A stretch of 64,000 nucleotides of DNA, from positions 434,001-498,000 of the forward strand of contig NZ_JAATJS010000001.1 in NCBI RefSeq assembly GCF_011777495.1, read 5' to 3'. This document shows, one piece after another, positions 1 through 8,897 of the stretch; within the stretch, counting starts at the first letter, position 1, and each line of letters opens with the position of its first letter. Both the position numbers and the translations under genes were made by a program. The stretch comes from Microvirga terricola. GTDB lineage: Bacteria; Pseudomonadota; Alphaproteobacteria; Rhizobiales; Beijerinckiaceae. Under the pieces are notes generated by a model. That model made no database searches, had not been told where the DNA came from, and worked only from the letters and a program-made list of their open reading frames with translations.

Positions 1-70
1 CGCCAAGCGCGAGGTCGGCGCGCCTGGTTACAGGATCGAAGATCAGAGCGATGTCGAGAAAATCCGCCAT
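1..70 (-). CDS. Mu gp46-like baseplate protein, 5' end only
   Basis: Twenty-three N-terminal codons are visible, starting at ATG 70 and running off the window. The residues MADFLDIALIFDP followed by a basic stretch and DLALG resemble the start of phage GP46 family proteins, which build the baseplate wedge of Mu-type contractile tails. Its place directly after gp45 agrees with this. It is the first gene after the late-operator element at 104-125, so it probably opens a separate tail-fibre and baseplate transcription unit. The rest of the protein cannot be judged. Confidence 0.6.
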   Translation of the reverse strand, partial: MADFLDIALIFDPVTRRADLALG

Positions 71-103
71 GACACGCACGCTATCGCGCGCGCGCGGAAC
101 GCA

Positions 104-125
104 TCATGCCATAGGGCTTTGGCTG
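104..125 (-). promoter_or_regulatory. Late-operon operator, copy 1 (upstream of gp46)
   Basis: Imperfect palindrome GCCATAGGGCTTTGGC (108-123, plus strand) within a 22-bp segment that recurs at 12342-12363 and 19789-19810 in the same orientation. All three copies share TCATGCCA at one side and TGGCTG at the other. This one lies in the 58-bp gap between gp45 and gp46, 34 bp before the gp46 start. It is read as a binding site for the Mor/C-family activator driving late transcription. That role is inferred. Confidence 0.6.
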
Positions 126-128
126 AGC

Positions 129-692
129 CTAAACGTTGGGCTCGGGATCGGGGCTGACGACAATTGCAGTCGACGAGAAGATACCAGTCTTGCTGACGAC
201 GAGCCAATGCGGCTCACACCGCATCTTCACATAATCCGGCCGGACCACAAAACGCGGCTGGCGTTCATTGCCGATGCGGCCACGGATCATGTCCTCGGTG
301 ATCTCATACTCGGCGTCTTTGACTTTGGCGAGAACCCGCTTGCTGGATAGGATCTCGATCGACCCGTCCTTCTTGACGTGAACGCGTGACCCATCGAGCG
401 TGTAGATAGCGGTTTCGCCATCTTCGAGCTTGCCGAGGCGCGCGAACGGAGCACCTGGCGCAAAGCCGACGAGGTCTCCCTGATCACCGCCCACTGCGAA
501 CACGACCATGAGACTGCCCGCTGGAGCGCGAGACGCGAAGCCGAAGGGCTGAAGGATCTCCACGTCGCTCCGATCAACCCCTTGGTAGACCGTAACGTTC
601 GCGGTCTGGCTTTCTTCGTTATCGTTGACGGCGTGAACATAAGCGCGCGCCACGATGCCACGAATCTGGTGAGCCGTTTCCATATCCGACAT
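129..692 (-). CDS. Baseplate spike/assembly protein, Mu gp45-like
   Basis: 187-residue protein of the Mu gp45 family, which forms the spike at the tip of the contractile tail. The N-terminal half looks like an OB-fold with the segment VTVYQGVDRSDVEILQPFG, and the C-terminal half is a repetitive beta-rich region (residues about 95-170), as expected for the beta-helical needle. ATG 692 is preferred over the upstream GTG (704) because GAGG lies 6 bases before it; the GTG would overlap the stop of gp44. It belongs to the N-P-45 tail block. Confidence 0.85.
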   Translation of the reverse strand: MSDMETAHQIRGIVARAYVHAVNDNEESQTANVTVYQGVDRSDVEILQPFGFASRAPAGSLMVVFAVGGDQGDLVGFAPGAPFARLGKLEDGETAIYTLDGSRVHVKKDGSIEILSSKRVLAKVKDAEYEITEDMIRGRIGNERQPRFVVRPDYVKMRCEPHWLVVSKTGIFSSTAIVVSPDPEPNV

Positions 693-700
693 TGCCAGCC

Positions 701-1918
701 TCACAATGCTCTTGCGGTGCCGTCGAGCGCCCCGCCGCCCCGCCGGCGCTTCTTGTTGCAGCGACGGTCGCCTTCGGGATCCATGTCGTATGCCTCCGGC
801 CCAGTCAGTCGCAGGCGGGTTTGAGTGCCGCGCTCGTCGTAGAGGAAGGTCACGCCGGCAGCGAGGAGATCGCGCTCGACGACCTGATAGCGGTCATCAA
901 CCAACGAGATCTCGTTCGGCCGCCAAAGCCGACCGCTCGATCCGCGATAGTCAGGGTAAAGATAGTCGAGTTTGTCGCTCTTCGCGCGGCGGGTCCGCAT
1001 CATCCAATCTGCCTGCGTCTGAGCCGATTGGGCAGTCGCCGCGCTGCGCGTCATCGATACGGTCGGGCGATAACGTGTGACCTCGGGATCATTCGCGTGC
1101 CCCTGGATGGTAACACCGCGCTTCTCCTCCGACTGGATGGGAGACGCCGCCCCCAAAGGCTCCGCCGTTCCGTCGAGTGCGACGCCCTTGCGGCGCGCGC
1201 CGCCGGCGCGTTCCGATTGCCCTTTGACATAGTAATCAGAGAACCGCTCTCGGCCTGAGAAGTTGCCATCGCTACGCCGAACGTTACCGGGAAACGACAG
1301 ATCGTCAGCGCCGCGCTGCTTACCGGAATGCGTGAGGACGATACCCTCGATCCCATCCGAAGTGACGAGGAGACCCCGTTGGCGAGCGCCCTTCTCAAGA
1401 GCGGAAAGAACCGTCTCACCGCAGTCGAAGGTGTAGCGGTCAAACGCCGGCCCGACGTCGACGTCTGCCCGCGCCTTCAGGCCGAAAGGCTTTACCAACC
1501 GCTCGGCGATCTGTAGCAGGTCGAGGCCCTTGAACTCTGTCGGCCCTTCAACGGAGGCCGCGCAATCAACCAAGTCGCCGACAACGTCCCGCCCACAGAT
1601 GCTAACTCCCAGGTTGCCTTCGTCGGCCGAGGGATTCACATCGTCAATCCATCCGACGAGCACAAGCTCCTCGTCGACATAGAGCTTGACCTTCTGCCCC
1701 CAATGGAACGGCGAGATCGGATCGCCAGGCGTGACATAGGGCCACGATGCGAGATTGCGCGCGCCGTCCCGCAACTCGAGTTGAAACGAGCCGCAGATTT
1801 CGGACAGGTCGCGGTCGATCGCAAGTCGTGTCCAGAGATCGAAGACTCGCCCGTCGATCTCGGCAGCGACACGGCGGGTCGCAAGACTATTGTGCCCCAT
1901 CAAACCGTAGAGGCTCAC
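701..1918 (-). CDS. P: Baseplate hub protein, Mu P (gp44)-like
   Basis: 405-residue protein matching the Mu gp44 / phage late control D-type hub. Typical features are an early beta-rich domain with WTRLAIDRDLSEICGSFQLEL, the hub-like segment KVKLYVDEELVLVGWIDD (about residues 95-112) and VSICGRDVVGDLVDCAA. The hub trimer joins the tail tube to the spike. The GTG start overlaps the stop of the N gene and is preceded by GGAGG. A Lys/Arg-rich, low-complexity tail at the C-terminus (RRCNKKRRRGGG) is unusual. Confidence 0.85.
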   Translation of the reverse strand: MSLYGLMGHNSLATRRVAAEIDGRVFDLWTRLAIDRDLSEICGSFQLELRDGARNLASWPYVTPGDPISPFHWGQKVKLYVDEELVLVGWIDDVNPSADEGNLGVSICGRDVVGDLVDCAASVEGPTEFKGLDLLQIAERLVKPFGLKARADVDVGPAFDRYTFDCGETVLSALEKGARQRGLLVTSDGIEGIVLTHSGKQRGADDLSFPGNVRRSDGNFSGRERFSDYYVKGQSERAGGARRKGVALDGTAEPLGAASPIQSEEKRGVTIQGHANDPEVTRYRPTVSMTRSAATAQSAQTQADWMMRTRRAKSDKLDYLYPDYRGSSGRLWRPNEISLVDDRYQVVERDLLAAGVTFLYDERGTQTRLRLTGPEAYDMDPEGDRRCNKKRRRGGGALDGTARAL

Positions 1919-3198
1919 AGCAGCACCTCCAGCGGTTCGGGCGGGATGCTGCCCGGATGATGCAGGCGATTGCGGCGACGAATATCCTCCGCCATCGCCA
2001 CGACCTTGCGCGGGTCGTCACCGACCAGATGTTGGGCCAGCAAGAACGCGGAAACCGTGCCCGGCGGCGTGATCGTCCGGACGGAAGGCAGCCGGCCGAG
2101 AACCTCATTGAGATCCAGTGCGAGCGCCGCACGTGCCGCCTCGGCCGTATTCCAGACCTGTGCGGCCAGACCCACATTCTCCGTCATGAGGAGCGAGGCG
2201 TCCCGACCGACTTGCTGAAGCGCGGCATCAAGCTGGTCTCGCCAGCGGAGAGCCTCCTGGCGGCTCTCGAAATCTACTTCAGAGACCAAGCGGCCAGCGC
2301 CCACGACGACGGCGGCTTGTGACAGGACAGCAACCGCCCGATCAGTCATCCCAAAGGCTTCAAGGGTCGAGATCGTGCGGCCGACGCGAAGGAGGAGAGA
2401 ACTGACACTGCGAGCATCGAGCACGGACGGAGCTGCCGGCAGCGGCTTTCCACCAAGACCTATCGCGCGGCTGATCGCCGGGCTCGCAAGGTCAACAATA
2501 GGGTCCGCCAAGGTCGATATCGCGGCTGCGAGAGCTGCCGGTGCCGCATCGGCCAGCATTGCGTCCACCGAAGAAAGTGCAGTTTTCGTGGCGTCAACGG
2601 CCGGTAAGAGCTTACTCGAACCTTGGGAGCGGCTGACCTCGTCCGAGATGACGGCAACGACGCTGTCTGCCATCGAGCGCGCGGCAGTCCAGAACATCAT
2701 CGGAACGGCGCGCCCGCTCAAAAGGCCAGCGGTTAGGCTCTGCGCGGCGGTTGCGACGGATCGAAGCGTCGAGATGAGCCGGGTGAGAGTCGAGAGACCA
2801 AGAACGGCAGGAGCAGATGTGCGTTCGAAGGTCGCCTGGATCCGCGCGACGCGCAGCTCGGTGACGCTGAAGTCTATCCGCGCCGGTTGCGGAAGGATGA
2901 CTGTCAGCTCACCGATCCAGGGATGAAAGAGAGTGCCGGGGCCGGGAGTTTGAAATGCGCGCCGGAGCGCCTCCGCTTGAGCGACATAGTCATCGCCTAT
3001 GACCAGTCCCGCGATATCGATCAGCCCGTCGAGGATGCCGAGATCCTCATGGGTCTTTGCATCGAGCCCTGGAAAATAGCTCGTGACGATGCGCCTGCCG
3101 ACGTCATGACCGGCATCGACGACGTAGAACGGAACGCCCCGGAACGCGCCCGGAAGGAGACCGGGCAGCAGATCATACTCGTGATCGAAGATGGTCAT
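1915..3198 (-). CDS. N: DNA circularisation / tail protein N (Mu gp43-like)
   Basis: 427-residue protein with an N-terminal domain of the DNA circularisation protein family (FRGVPFYVVDAGHDVGRRI, residues about 20-40), then a long Ala-rich, mostly helical region. In Mu, N is a structural baseplate/tail component and is also linked to DNA circularisation after injection. ATG 3198 is chosen because GAGG lies 6 bases upstream; an upstream TTG would overlap the tape-measure stop. It lies between tape measure and hub, as in Mu. Confidence 0.85.
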   Translation of the reverse strand: MTIFDHEYDLLPGLLPGAFRGVPFYVVDAGHDVGRRIVTSYFPGLDAKTHEDLGILDGLIDIAGLVIGDDYVAQAEALRRAFQTPGPGTLFHPWIGELTVILPQPARIDFSVTELRVARIQATFERTSAPAVLGLSTLTRLISTLRSVATAAQSLTAGLLSGRAVPMMFWTAARSMADSVVAVISDEVSRSQGSSKLLPAVDATKTALSSVDAMLADAAPAALAAAISTLADPIVDLASPAISRAIGLGGKPLPAAPSVLDARSVSSLLLRVGRTISTLEAFGMTDRAVAVLSQAAVVVGAGRLVSEVDFESRQEALRWRDQLDAALQQVGRDASLLMTENVGLAAQVWNTAEAARAALALDLNEVLGRLPSVRTITPPGTVSAFLLAQHLVGDDPRKVVAMAEDIRRRNRLHHPGSIPPEPLEVLL

Positions 3199-3206
3199 GA
3201 GCAGCC

Positions 3207-5495
3207 TCAAACGCGACCGACAACGGTGCCCCGGTTAGGCACGATCGGCACTGCCGGATTGTCCGACTGGACGTTCTTGACTGTGGTGCCCGGCGCGGCC
3301 TCGACAACAATCTTGCCACCGACGTTCTGGTCCTTGGAGGAGCCCAGGTTCGCAGGAACAAACCCTTTGCTGCCGCCGACAGTCGAGATCGGCGCAAAGC
3401 CGGACTTGGTTGTTTCGGATGTCGCAGGCGCGGCCGGGGCACCCACCGCGCCCGGCGTGAAGCCGGGCTTGGCTGCGTCAGATCCCGCCGGCGCGACGCC
3501 ATTCGCAGCGCTCGGCGTGGCAGCCGGCGACGAACCCAGGCTAAAGAAGCTTTTGATGCCGTCGATCGTGCCCTGAATGCGGCCGATGCCCTGCATCACA
3601 TAGGCGATGAATTCGTCGAATGGTGCACGGACCTTTGCCCAAAGCTCGGTGAAGAAGCCAGTCAAAGCACTCCACGCTTGCCTAATGCCTTCAATCGAAC
3701 GAGAGGCCCAGTCCGACAACCAGGTGATGAACTGCTCGCAGGAGGCCTTCACCGCGATCCAGGCGTTGTTCCAGCTCTCCGGCAGGTAGGCCGCGATCAA
3801 CCCATCGATCCCATCAATCGCGATCTTGAAGACGTTTTTGACGATGTCCCACTGGGCCGAGGCAACGGACGAAATGCCGCTCATCGCCTGTTCGAAGCCC
3901 GCTTTCATTCCGGCGAGGTCACCGGAAAACAGCGACGAGAAGAACTGTACCACGCCATTGAACGTCTGCTTTATGCCGTCCCACAGCCGCGAGAAGAACG
4001 GAGCGAAGGTGCTCCAGTTGCGGATGATGATGATCGCGGCCCCTGCGAGAAGGGCGACAAGGATGCCAATCGGCGAGAAAAGCACCGCGAGCAGGCTGCC
4101 GATGAGGCTTAGCCCGGCCCCCAGGGTGCTAAAGACAGGCATGAGGATGCCAAGGCCACCGGCAAGAAGGATGGCCCCGCCAGCCACTGTCAGAAATCCG
4201 TCGACTGCACCAGGGAATTCCTTATCCAGCCAAGCGACGCCTTCCAGGACCTTTGCAATGCTATCGCTGACCCAAGACAGGTTCTTCGCGAAGGCGACGC
4301 CAACGCGTCGAAGCGCCTGGTCGCCGACTTCCGCGAACCGCTCCAGCTGCTTTTCAAGCCCGTTCATACGCGAACCGAAATCGTCATCGATGACCTTCAG
4401 GTCGGACTTGCCGATACCATCTTTCAGTTCTTTGTACTTCTCCAAGTTGCCGAGCATGGGGACCAGGAAGTCGAGCACCTGCATGTCCGCGAACAGATCG
4501 CCAACTTTCGTGCCGCGTGTCAGCTGCTCGATACGTTGACGGACTTGGTCGAGAGCTTCCTTGTCCGAAGCCCCGCCCGCCTTCGCGTTCTTGATGATGT
4601 CGTCGACCTCCTTCTTGGAGGTCCCGGTCAGCTTGTTGATCTTCTGAATGACCGCTTCCATTGGGTTGATGCCCTTTGCGGTCGCGTCCTGCATGACCTT
4701 GACGATGTCGACGCCCATCTCCTCGAAGTTTTTCCTGGCTTCTGGTGAGGCCATTTTCGTGAGGAAGTTTTTGAGATTGTTCGCGGCGACCTTCGGATCG
4801 GAAGCGCCCTTCATGGCGATTTGAAGCGAGGCCCCGAGGGTCTCGACAGCCTCAAGCCCGGTCACGCCCCACTTCGCCATCTGCTGGGTCAGCTCGGGAA
4901 ATTCCGAGGCCATGTTCTTGAATTCGAATCGGCCGAGCTTGCCTGCGGTGACGAGCTTTGCGAGCGCAAGCTCCATCTGGTCTGGGTTGATCTTGAGCGT
5001 GTCGTTAAGCGCGAAAGCAGTCTTGGCTACGTCGTCGACCGCTGCATTGGCGGCAGTCGCCACGCGCCCGATGGTCGGCATGAGCTGGTCGATAAGACCT
5101 TGCTCCATGCCGGCAGCCACCAGGAGCTGGCCACCCGCCGCGAGATCCCGCGACCGCTGACCAACTTCGAGGGCGAGCTTGTGATAGAGCTTCTGCTGCT
5201 CAGCGATTGATTGCTCAACAGCCGTTCCGGTCTTGCCGGCCGTGATGGCGATATCGCGCAACTGTCCATCGAAAGCCGCCGCCGATTGCAGTGGCGCTGC
5301 GAATGACAGCGCGGCGACCGCGCCGCCGAGAATACCGACCTGCCGGCCGATATTTCCGAGCGATGACCCGAGAGCCTTGATCTTCTGCCCAAAGCCGCTT
5401 CCGAACGACTGCAAGCGACGCATGAGACCGCTGAGACCTGAAGAAAACATGTCTTGGAGCCGCACCAGAACGGAGACTGTGAGTTGTCTGCTCAT
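3207..5495 (-). CDS. Phage tail tape measure protein (Mu gp42-like)
   Basis: 762-residue tape measure protein that sets tail length and guides DNA into the cell. It starts with MSRQLTVSVLVRLQD. A TP901-type core (about 60-320) contains the runs of Ala/Gly-rich helices typical of the family, and two or three hydrophobic segments near residues 430-500 (including FLTVAGGAILLAGGLGI and ILVALLAGAAIIII) are consistent with membrane insertion during ejection. A Pro/Ala/Thr-rich linker occupies roughly 660-740. ATG 5495 overlaps by 4 bp the stop of the frameshifted chaperone ORF, so translation is probably coupled. Confidence 0.92.
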   Translation of the reverse strand: MSRQLTVSVLVRLQDMFSSGLSGLMRRLQSFGSGFGQKIKALGSSLGNIGRQVGILGGAVAALSFAAPLQSAAAFDGQLRDIAITAGKTGTAVEQSIAEQQKLYHKLALEVGQRSRDLAAGGQLLVAAGMEQGLIDQLMPTIGRVATAANAAVDDVAKTAFALNDTLKINPDQMELALAKLVTAGKLGRFEFKNMASEFPELTQQMAKWGVTGLEAVETLGASLQIAMKGASDPKVAANNLKNFLTKMASPEARKNFEEMGVDIVKVMQDATAKGINPMEAVIQKINKLTGTSKKEVDDIIKNAKAGGASDKEALDQVRQRIEQLTRGTKVGDLFADMQVLDFLVPMLGNLEKYKELKDGIGKSDLKVIDDDFGSRMNGLEKQLERFAEVGDQALRRVGVAFAKNLSWVSDSIAKVLEGVAWLDKEFPGAVDGFLTVAGGAILLAGGLGILMPVFSTLGAGLSLIGSLLAVLFSPIGILVALLAGAAIIIIRNWSTFAPFFSRLWDGIKQTFNGVVQFFSSLFSGDLAGMKAGFEQAMSGISSVASAQWDIVKNVFKIAIDGIDGLIAAYLPESWNNAWIAVKASCEQFITWLSDWASRSIEGIRQAWSALTGFFTELWAKVRAPFDEFIAYVMQGIGRIQGTIDGIKSFFSLGSSPAATPSAANGVAPAGSDAAKPGFTPGAVGAPAAPATSETTKSGFAPISTVGGSKGFVPANLGSSKDQNVGGKIVVEAAPGTTVKNVQSDNPAVPIVPNRGTVVGRV

Positions 5496-6087
5496 GAAGA
5501 TGTCTCGGCTCTGATGCGCTCTTCGAGGGCTGCGCCGGCATTGTGCCAAAAGCGCAGGTCATCGACGGTCATGGCGTCGATGGGAGGGCAACCGCCGCCA
5601 TAGTACTTGGCGACGTTCGCCATGATTACCGGCCAGTCTTCCGGCCACTCTCGAAAAAATACTCGATCACCTCGCCGGACGCCTGGATATCAGCGCCGTC
5701 CATCAGATCGAAGAGATGGTTCATGACCGCCTGCTTGATCTTGGTCGACTTCGAGAAAGAGACCAGCACCCGGCTCTCATTCGAGGACGACGAAATAGCG
5801 CGCATATCGGCGCCGTTGAGGCGATGGAAGGTGAGTTTCGCGTACTCCTCATCCCTCACCACACCGGCTGATTTGACCTTCAGCGTTCGAGGGTAAAGCA
5901 GCGTCAGCGTCACCGTGCCGTCCGCATTGAGCACGGCATTCTTGGGCAGAGACCGGCCATCGTCTCCGTCCTCATCGACCACGGTGTCTAGAGAGGCATT
6001 TCCGCGCTCGTCCAGCACCAGCGTATCGTTTACGACCGGCATTTCGGATTCGTCATCCAAATTGACAGTCACTTGGTTCGTCTTCAT
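5492..6087 (-). CDS. Tail assembly chaperone, long form made by -1 frameshift (gp41-gp41')
   Basis: Reading the chaperone to the TTC at 5655-5653 and slipping back one base continues without a stop to the TGA at 5494-5492. This gives 145 shared residues plus 53 new ones, about 198 in all. The extension begins REWPEDWPVIMANVAKYY and contains DDLRFWHNAGAALEERIRA, the kind of short helical T-domain that recruits the tape measure in lambda GT and Mu 41'. The internal ATG 5623 has no visible ribosome site, which favours frameshifting over separate initiation. The stop overlaps the tape-measure start. Confidence 0.75.
5626..6087 (-). CDS. Tail assembly chaperone, short form (Mu gp41-like)
   Basis: 153-residue tail assembly protein (Mu gp41 family), the analogue of lambda gpG, which keeps the tape measure soluble before tube polymerisation. 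The start ATG 6087 is preceded by GGAGGAG and overlaps the stop of the tube gene by 4 bp. The C-terminal part (VMNHLFDLMDGADIQASG) is helical. Nine codons before the stop lies a TTTTTTC heptamer in the correct register for -1 slippage, so this is the abundant, unshifted product. Confidence 0.85.
   Translation of the reverse strand: MKTNQVTVNLDDESEMPVVNDTLVLDERGNASLDTVVDEDGDDGRSLPKNAVLNADGTVTLTLLYPRTLKVKSAGVVRDEEYAKLTFHRLNGADMRAISSSSNESRVLVSFSKSTKIKQAVMNHLFDLMDGADIQASGEVIEYFFESGRKTGR
5653..5659 (-). promoter_or_regulatory. -1 ribosomal slippery site T TTT TTC
   Basis: On the minus strand the heptamer is TTTTTTC. In the zero frame it reads TTT TTC preceded by T, a canonical X XXY YYZ arrangement. 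It lies just before the end of the tail chaperone gene and the -1 frame opens into the downstream T-domain. Position and register match the conserved frameshift of dsDNA phage tail genes. Confidence 0.75.
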
Positions 6088-6449
6088 CCGATGATCTCCT
6101 CCGGTTCGCCGACACTCCACTTGAGTTCGATCTGGCCGCCTTCGCCGCCCGTGATGTCAGGGATATCCCCGCTCAAGAATGCATCGGGCCAGATGTAGGT
6201 CTGCCCGGTATCGAACTGCACCTGCAGCTCGCCCTCCTCGTTCTTGAAAAGCTCCTTGGCGCTTTGGCCGCGCCGCAGGGCAGTCTTGGCGCTGACCTCG
6301 CCAGCCTTGAACTCCTGTGCGCGCATGACACTGCGACCGACGACGACAGGATTGTTGGTGAGGCCGCCGAATTTCGCCTTGGCCCCTTTTTCAACGGGGA
6401 TATTCGTCCCCTTCCAAACGATATCGATGATGCCGACTACTTGCGTCAC
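6084..6449 (-). CDS. M: Tail tube protein M (Mu gp40-like)
   Basis: 121-residue inner tube protein of a contractile tail, Mu gpM family. Recognisable elements are the N-terminal GIIDIVWKGTNIPVEKGAKA and the conserved VVVGRSVMRAQEFKAGEVSAK. It polymerises into the tube through which DNA passes and is enclosed by the sheath encoded just upstream. The GTG start at 6449 has AGGGA nearby, and the gene sits 14 bp after the sheath stop. Confidence 0.9.
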   Translation of the reverse strand: MTQVVGIIDIVWKGTNIPVEKGAKAKFGGLTNNPVVVGRSVMRAQEFKAGEVSAKTALRRGQSAKELFKNEEGELQVQFDTGQTYIWPDAFLSGDIPDITGGEGGQIELKWSVGEPEEIIG

Positions 6450-6463
6450 GGCTTATCCCTTTC

Positions 6464-7951
6464 TCAGACCTGGAATTCCAACGCAGCAGCAAGGACCATC
6501 AGATTGCCGATGATCTGGATCTGCTGGTTGCTTTCCATGCGGTTACGATCATTTTCCGAACGGTAGAACCGACTCTCGGAGACGGTGCGGGTCGCGTCCT
6601 CGATCCAGCCCTGCCGCTCGTAGAGCTTGCAGCGACTAGCCCAGGTCCCGTGCATGCGACGAGGGGTCACGACCGCGTCGCTTGCGTGAGCTGCCGGACT
6701 GTCATCATCGGCCAACTTATGACGCGGATAGAGCAGACTGACATAGGATGCCCAATCGTAGCGGATCCGAGTCAATGTCTTCGGCACCATGATATCGAGC
6801 CAGGCACGATCGAGGATACCGAGCGACGACTGCTTGTAAGTCGTCACCACGCGGTCAAGGGTAACGGTGCCGTCATCCAGTACGTTGAAGGTCGAAATGC
6901 CGGCGCGCAGGAGAAGATCCTGCTCGGTATCCGTGAAGCGGTCGCCCGGATCCGGCGCGTCGATGCCCGGCAGGACGAGGCTGCGCAGCTGGCGCGCCGG
7001 GTCGTTGGTGAGATGAAAGGTTCCGATGCCGGCAAGAGCCGCAGCCCATTCCCATGGCGCGCTGGCTGATCTGTTCGCGCCGGGAGCAGCCGTGAGGTTG
7101 GGACAATTCGTTACGCCACCCTTCGTTGTCAGCTGACCGAAGGTGCCGCGCGTCCCGAAATATCCGTGGGCATCGAGCTTGCCCATCGCCATGTAGCGCT
7201 TTTTCAGTTCTTCCTGGAACGCGAGCAGGTTGTTGCTGTCATCCCACGCGATGGCGATATCCGTGAACCATTGGCCGACGATTGCGTCGAGTGCGCCGAC
7301 GATGTCCGGATTGCCGGCTCCGCCCGCCATGGCCGTCACGGTGACCTGGAGGCCGGACGGCACGGTCTCGTCAACGCGGCGCGCAACCCGGAGGCTGATG
7401 GCGTTGCCGCATTCGCCCTTGTGTTTCGCGGTCAGCAAGACCTCGTTGGTCGCAGCGCCACTGCCCTGAAGAGCCGTGACCGGCAACGAAGTATCAGCGT
7501 TGATGGCAGCAACGGCTGCCGCCGCACGCGCCCCTGGCGCGGTCGCGATCGTGCCGCCGACGCGAACTCGCGTCTTACCGATATAGAGGGAGACCGGGCC
7601 GTCGCCATTGCCAGAGAAGACGAACTTGCCGGCAGCGGCTGCGCCCACGGCGGCGTCATCGAGCGCTAGGATCGAAAGATCGTTCGTGCGATTGGTTTTG
7701 CGGAAGCTCCGTACCATCTGGTCGCCGATCGAGCCTGCGCCGCAGAGTGCGGTGCCCTCCTCGTCGCGAGTGATGCGATAGAGCTTCTTCGCCTGCGCCG
7801 TTCCGATCTCCAGCTTTTGCACGATCAGGAGCGCGCGCACCGGGAACGGGACAAGTCCCATGCGCCCATAATTCGGCCGCACCTCAACTAAGGTGCCCGG
7901 CTTCAGCCAGTCATAAGGGATCTCGTTGAAGGTTGTGGTCTGGGTCGCCAT
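6464..7951 (-). CDS. L: Contractile tail sheath protein L (Mu gp39-like)
   Basis: 495-residue sheath subunit, the normal size for Mu gpL. It begins with TFNEIPYDWLKPGTLVEV, the typical Mu-type opening with a 'P-G-x-x-x-E' turn, and has the C-terminal handshake region ending YRSENDRNRMESNQQIQI and so on. Contraction of this sheath drives the tube through the cell envelope. Start ATG 7951; it follows gp38 by 27 bp in the same operon. Confidence 0.93.
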   Translation of the reverse strand: MATQTTTFNEIPYDWLKPGTLVEVRPNYGRMGLVPFPVRALLIVQKLEIGTAQAKKLYRITRDEEGTALCGAGSIGDQMVRSFRKTNRTNDLSILALDDAAVGAAAAGKFVFSGNGDGPVSLYIGKTRVRVGGTIATAPGARAAAAVAAINADTSLPVTALQGSGAATNEVLLTAKHKGECGNAISLRVARRVDETVPSGLQVTVTAMAGGAGNPDIVGALDAIVGQWFTDIAIAWDDSNNLLAFQEELKKRYMAMGKLDAHGYFGTRGTFGQLTTKGGVTNCPNLTAAPGANRSASAPWEWAAALAGIGTFHLTNDPARQLRSLVLPGIDAPDPGDRFTDTEQDLLLRAGISTFNVLDDGTVTLDRVVTTYKQSSLGILDRAWLDIMVPKTLTRIRYDWASYVSLLYPRHKLADDDSPAAHASDAVVTPRRMHGTWASRCKLYERQGWIEDATRTVSESRFYRSENDRNRMESNQQIQIIGNLMVLAAALEFQV

Positions 7952-7978
7952 AGGGATCCTGGCTCCTTCGCAAAAGGG

Positions 7979-8305
7979 TTAGCGGGACTTGCGCCGGCCG
8001 GTGGCCGAGCGGGCATCGTCATCACCCGTCGTCGGCGTATCGGCCGCGTCGGATGGATCGGTCGTTGCGGTCGCGCCGGCCTCTGCAGACGTGGCCGGAT
8101 CGGTCTCGCCGATTGCGTTGCCCTTGCCGGTAGCCTCAGCGACGACAGGATCAGTCTTGATGATGTCCTCGTCAGCAAGGCGACGACGATAATAGCGATC
8201 CTGCAGATCGACCCACGCGCCTTCGGCCGGCCAGGGGCTTCCGTCAACGAGAGGGACCGTGCGTCCCTCGGCCGGCTTGGCGTAGATCTTCGTTTTGTCA
8301 CGCAT
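7979..8305 (-). CDS. DUF2635 family protein, Mu gp38-like
   Basis: 108-residue protein starting MRDKTKIYAKPAEGRTVPL, a typical DUF2635 / Mu gp38 N-terminus (AEGRxVxxP-like, then WxxL near residue 30). The C-terminal half (about 55-108) is low complexity, rich in Ala, Thr, Asp and Ser. ATG 8305 has GGAGAG about 9 bases upstream, so the longer upstream reading frame is rejected as a start. Its role in tail assembly is not established. Confidence 0.8.
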   Translation of the reverse strand: MRDKTKIYAKPAEGRTVPLVDGSPWPAEGAWVDLQDRYYRRRLADEDIIKTDPVVAEATGKGNAIGETDPATSAEAGATATTDPSDAADTPTTGDDDARSATGRRKSR

Positions 8306-8321
8306 ATAGGCTCTCCGGTGA

Positions 8322-8897
8322 TTACGCGCCTTCGCGCGGCTCGATGAGGTCGGTCGGCGCGTCCTCGGCCGGGGACACATCCCACTGTGTCGAGAGCGCA
8401 AGAAAATCGGGAGCGGCGTCGACTGCGCCGAGGAAGTCGCCAAATGCAATTGTCGCCTTCAGATCGATCGTGGCGATGGCGAGGCTGTGATCGTTGAGAC
8501 CATCCGCATAGGTCTGGTTGGCATCCGTGACGAACAGCGTGCCCAACCCCTTTACGGTCCATCCGTTGAGGACTGCGATCGCAAGCGCGGCAGCCGGGAA
8601 AAGGCCGACTCCTTGGCTATCGCCGAAATAGCGCGCTGCGCCGGCGGCCTGGTTCTTCACGACGATGGTCAGCGTGAACTCGGCTTGCCCCGAAAAAGAC
8701 CGTCCGCCGTTTGCGGGCGGGGTGATCTTCGTCCAGGCGAAGGCAAGAAGCGGCGTGCGCGTCGAGATCTGCTCGAACTCACGAACCGTGAGCTGGCTCG
8801 GCACGATGTGAAACGCCCACTTTTTATCAAGGAACCAGATGCGCAGCCGCGCTTCGACGGCCTTAGTGAACGAGGTGAACGGATCGAGGGTCGGCAT
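8322..8897 (-). CDS. Mu gp37-like tail completion protein (DUF1834)
   Basis: 191-residue protein of the gp37/DUF1834 family, placed as in Mu between gp36 and gp38. The segments FTLTIVVKNQAAGAARYFGD and ALAIAVLNGWTVKGLGTLFV are characteristic of the family, which is thought to act at the tail terminus. ATG 8897 is preferred over the adjacent GTG 8900 since GAGGGG lies 6 bases before it. It overlaps the gp36 stop. Confidence 0.8.
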   Translation of the reverse strand: MPTLDPFTSFTKAVEARLRIWFLDKKWAFHIVPSQLTVREFEQISTRTPLLAFAWTKITPPANGGRSFSGQAEFTLTIVVKNQAAGAARYFGDSQGVGLFPAAALAIAVLNGWTVKGLGTLFVTDANQTYADGLNDHSLAIATIDLKATIAFGDFLGAVDAAPDFLALSTQWDVSPAEDAPTDLIEPREGA

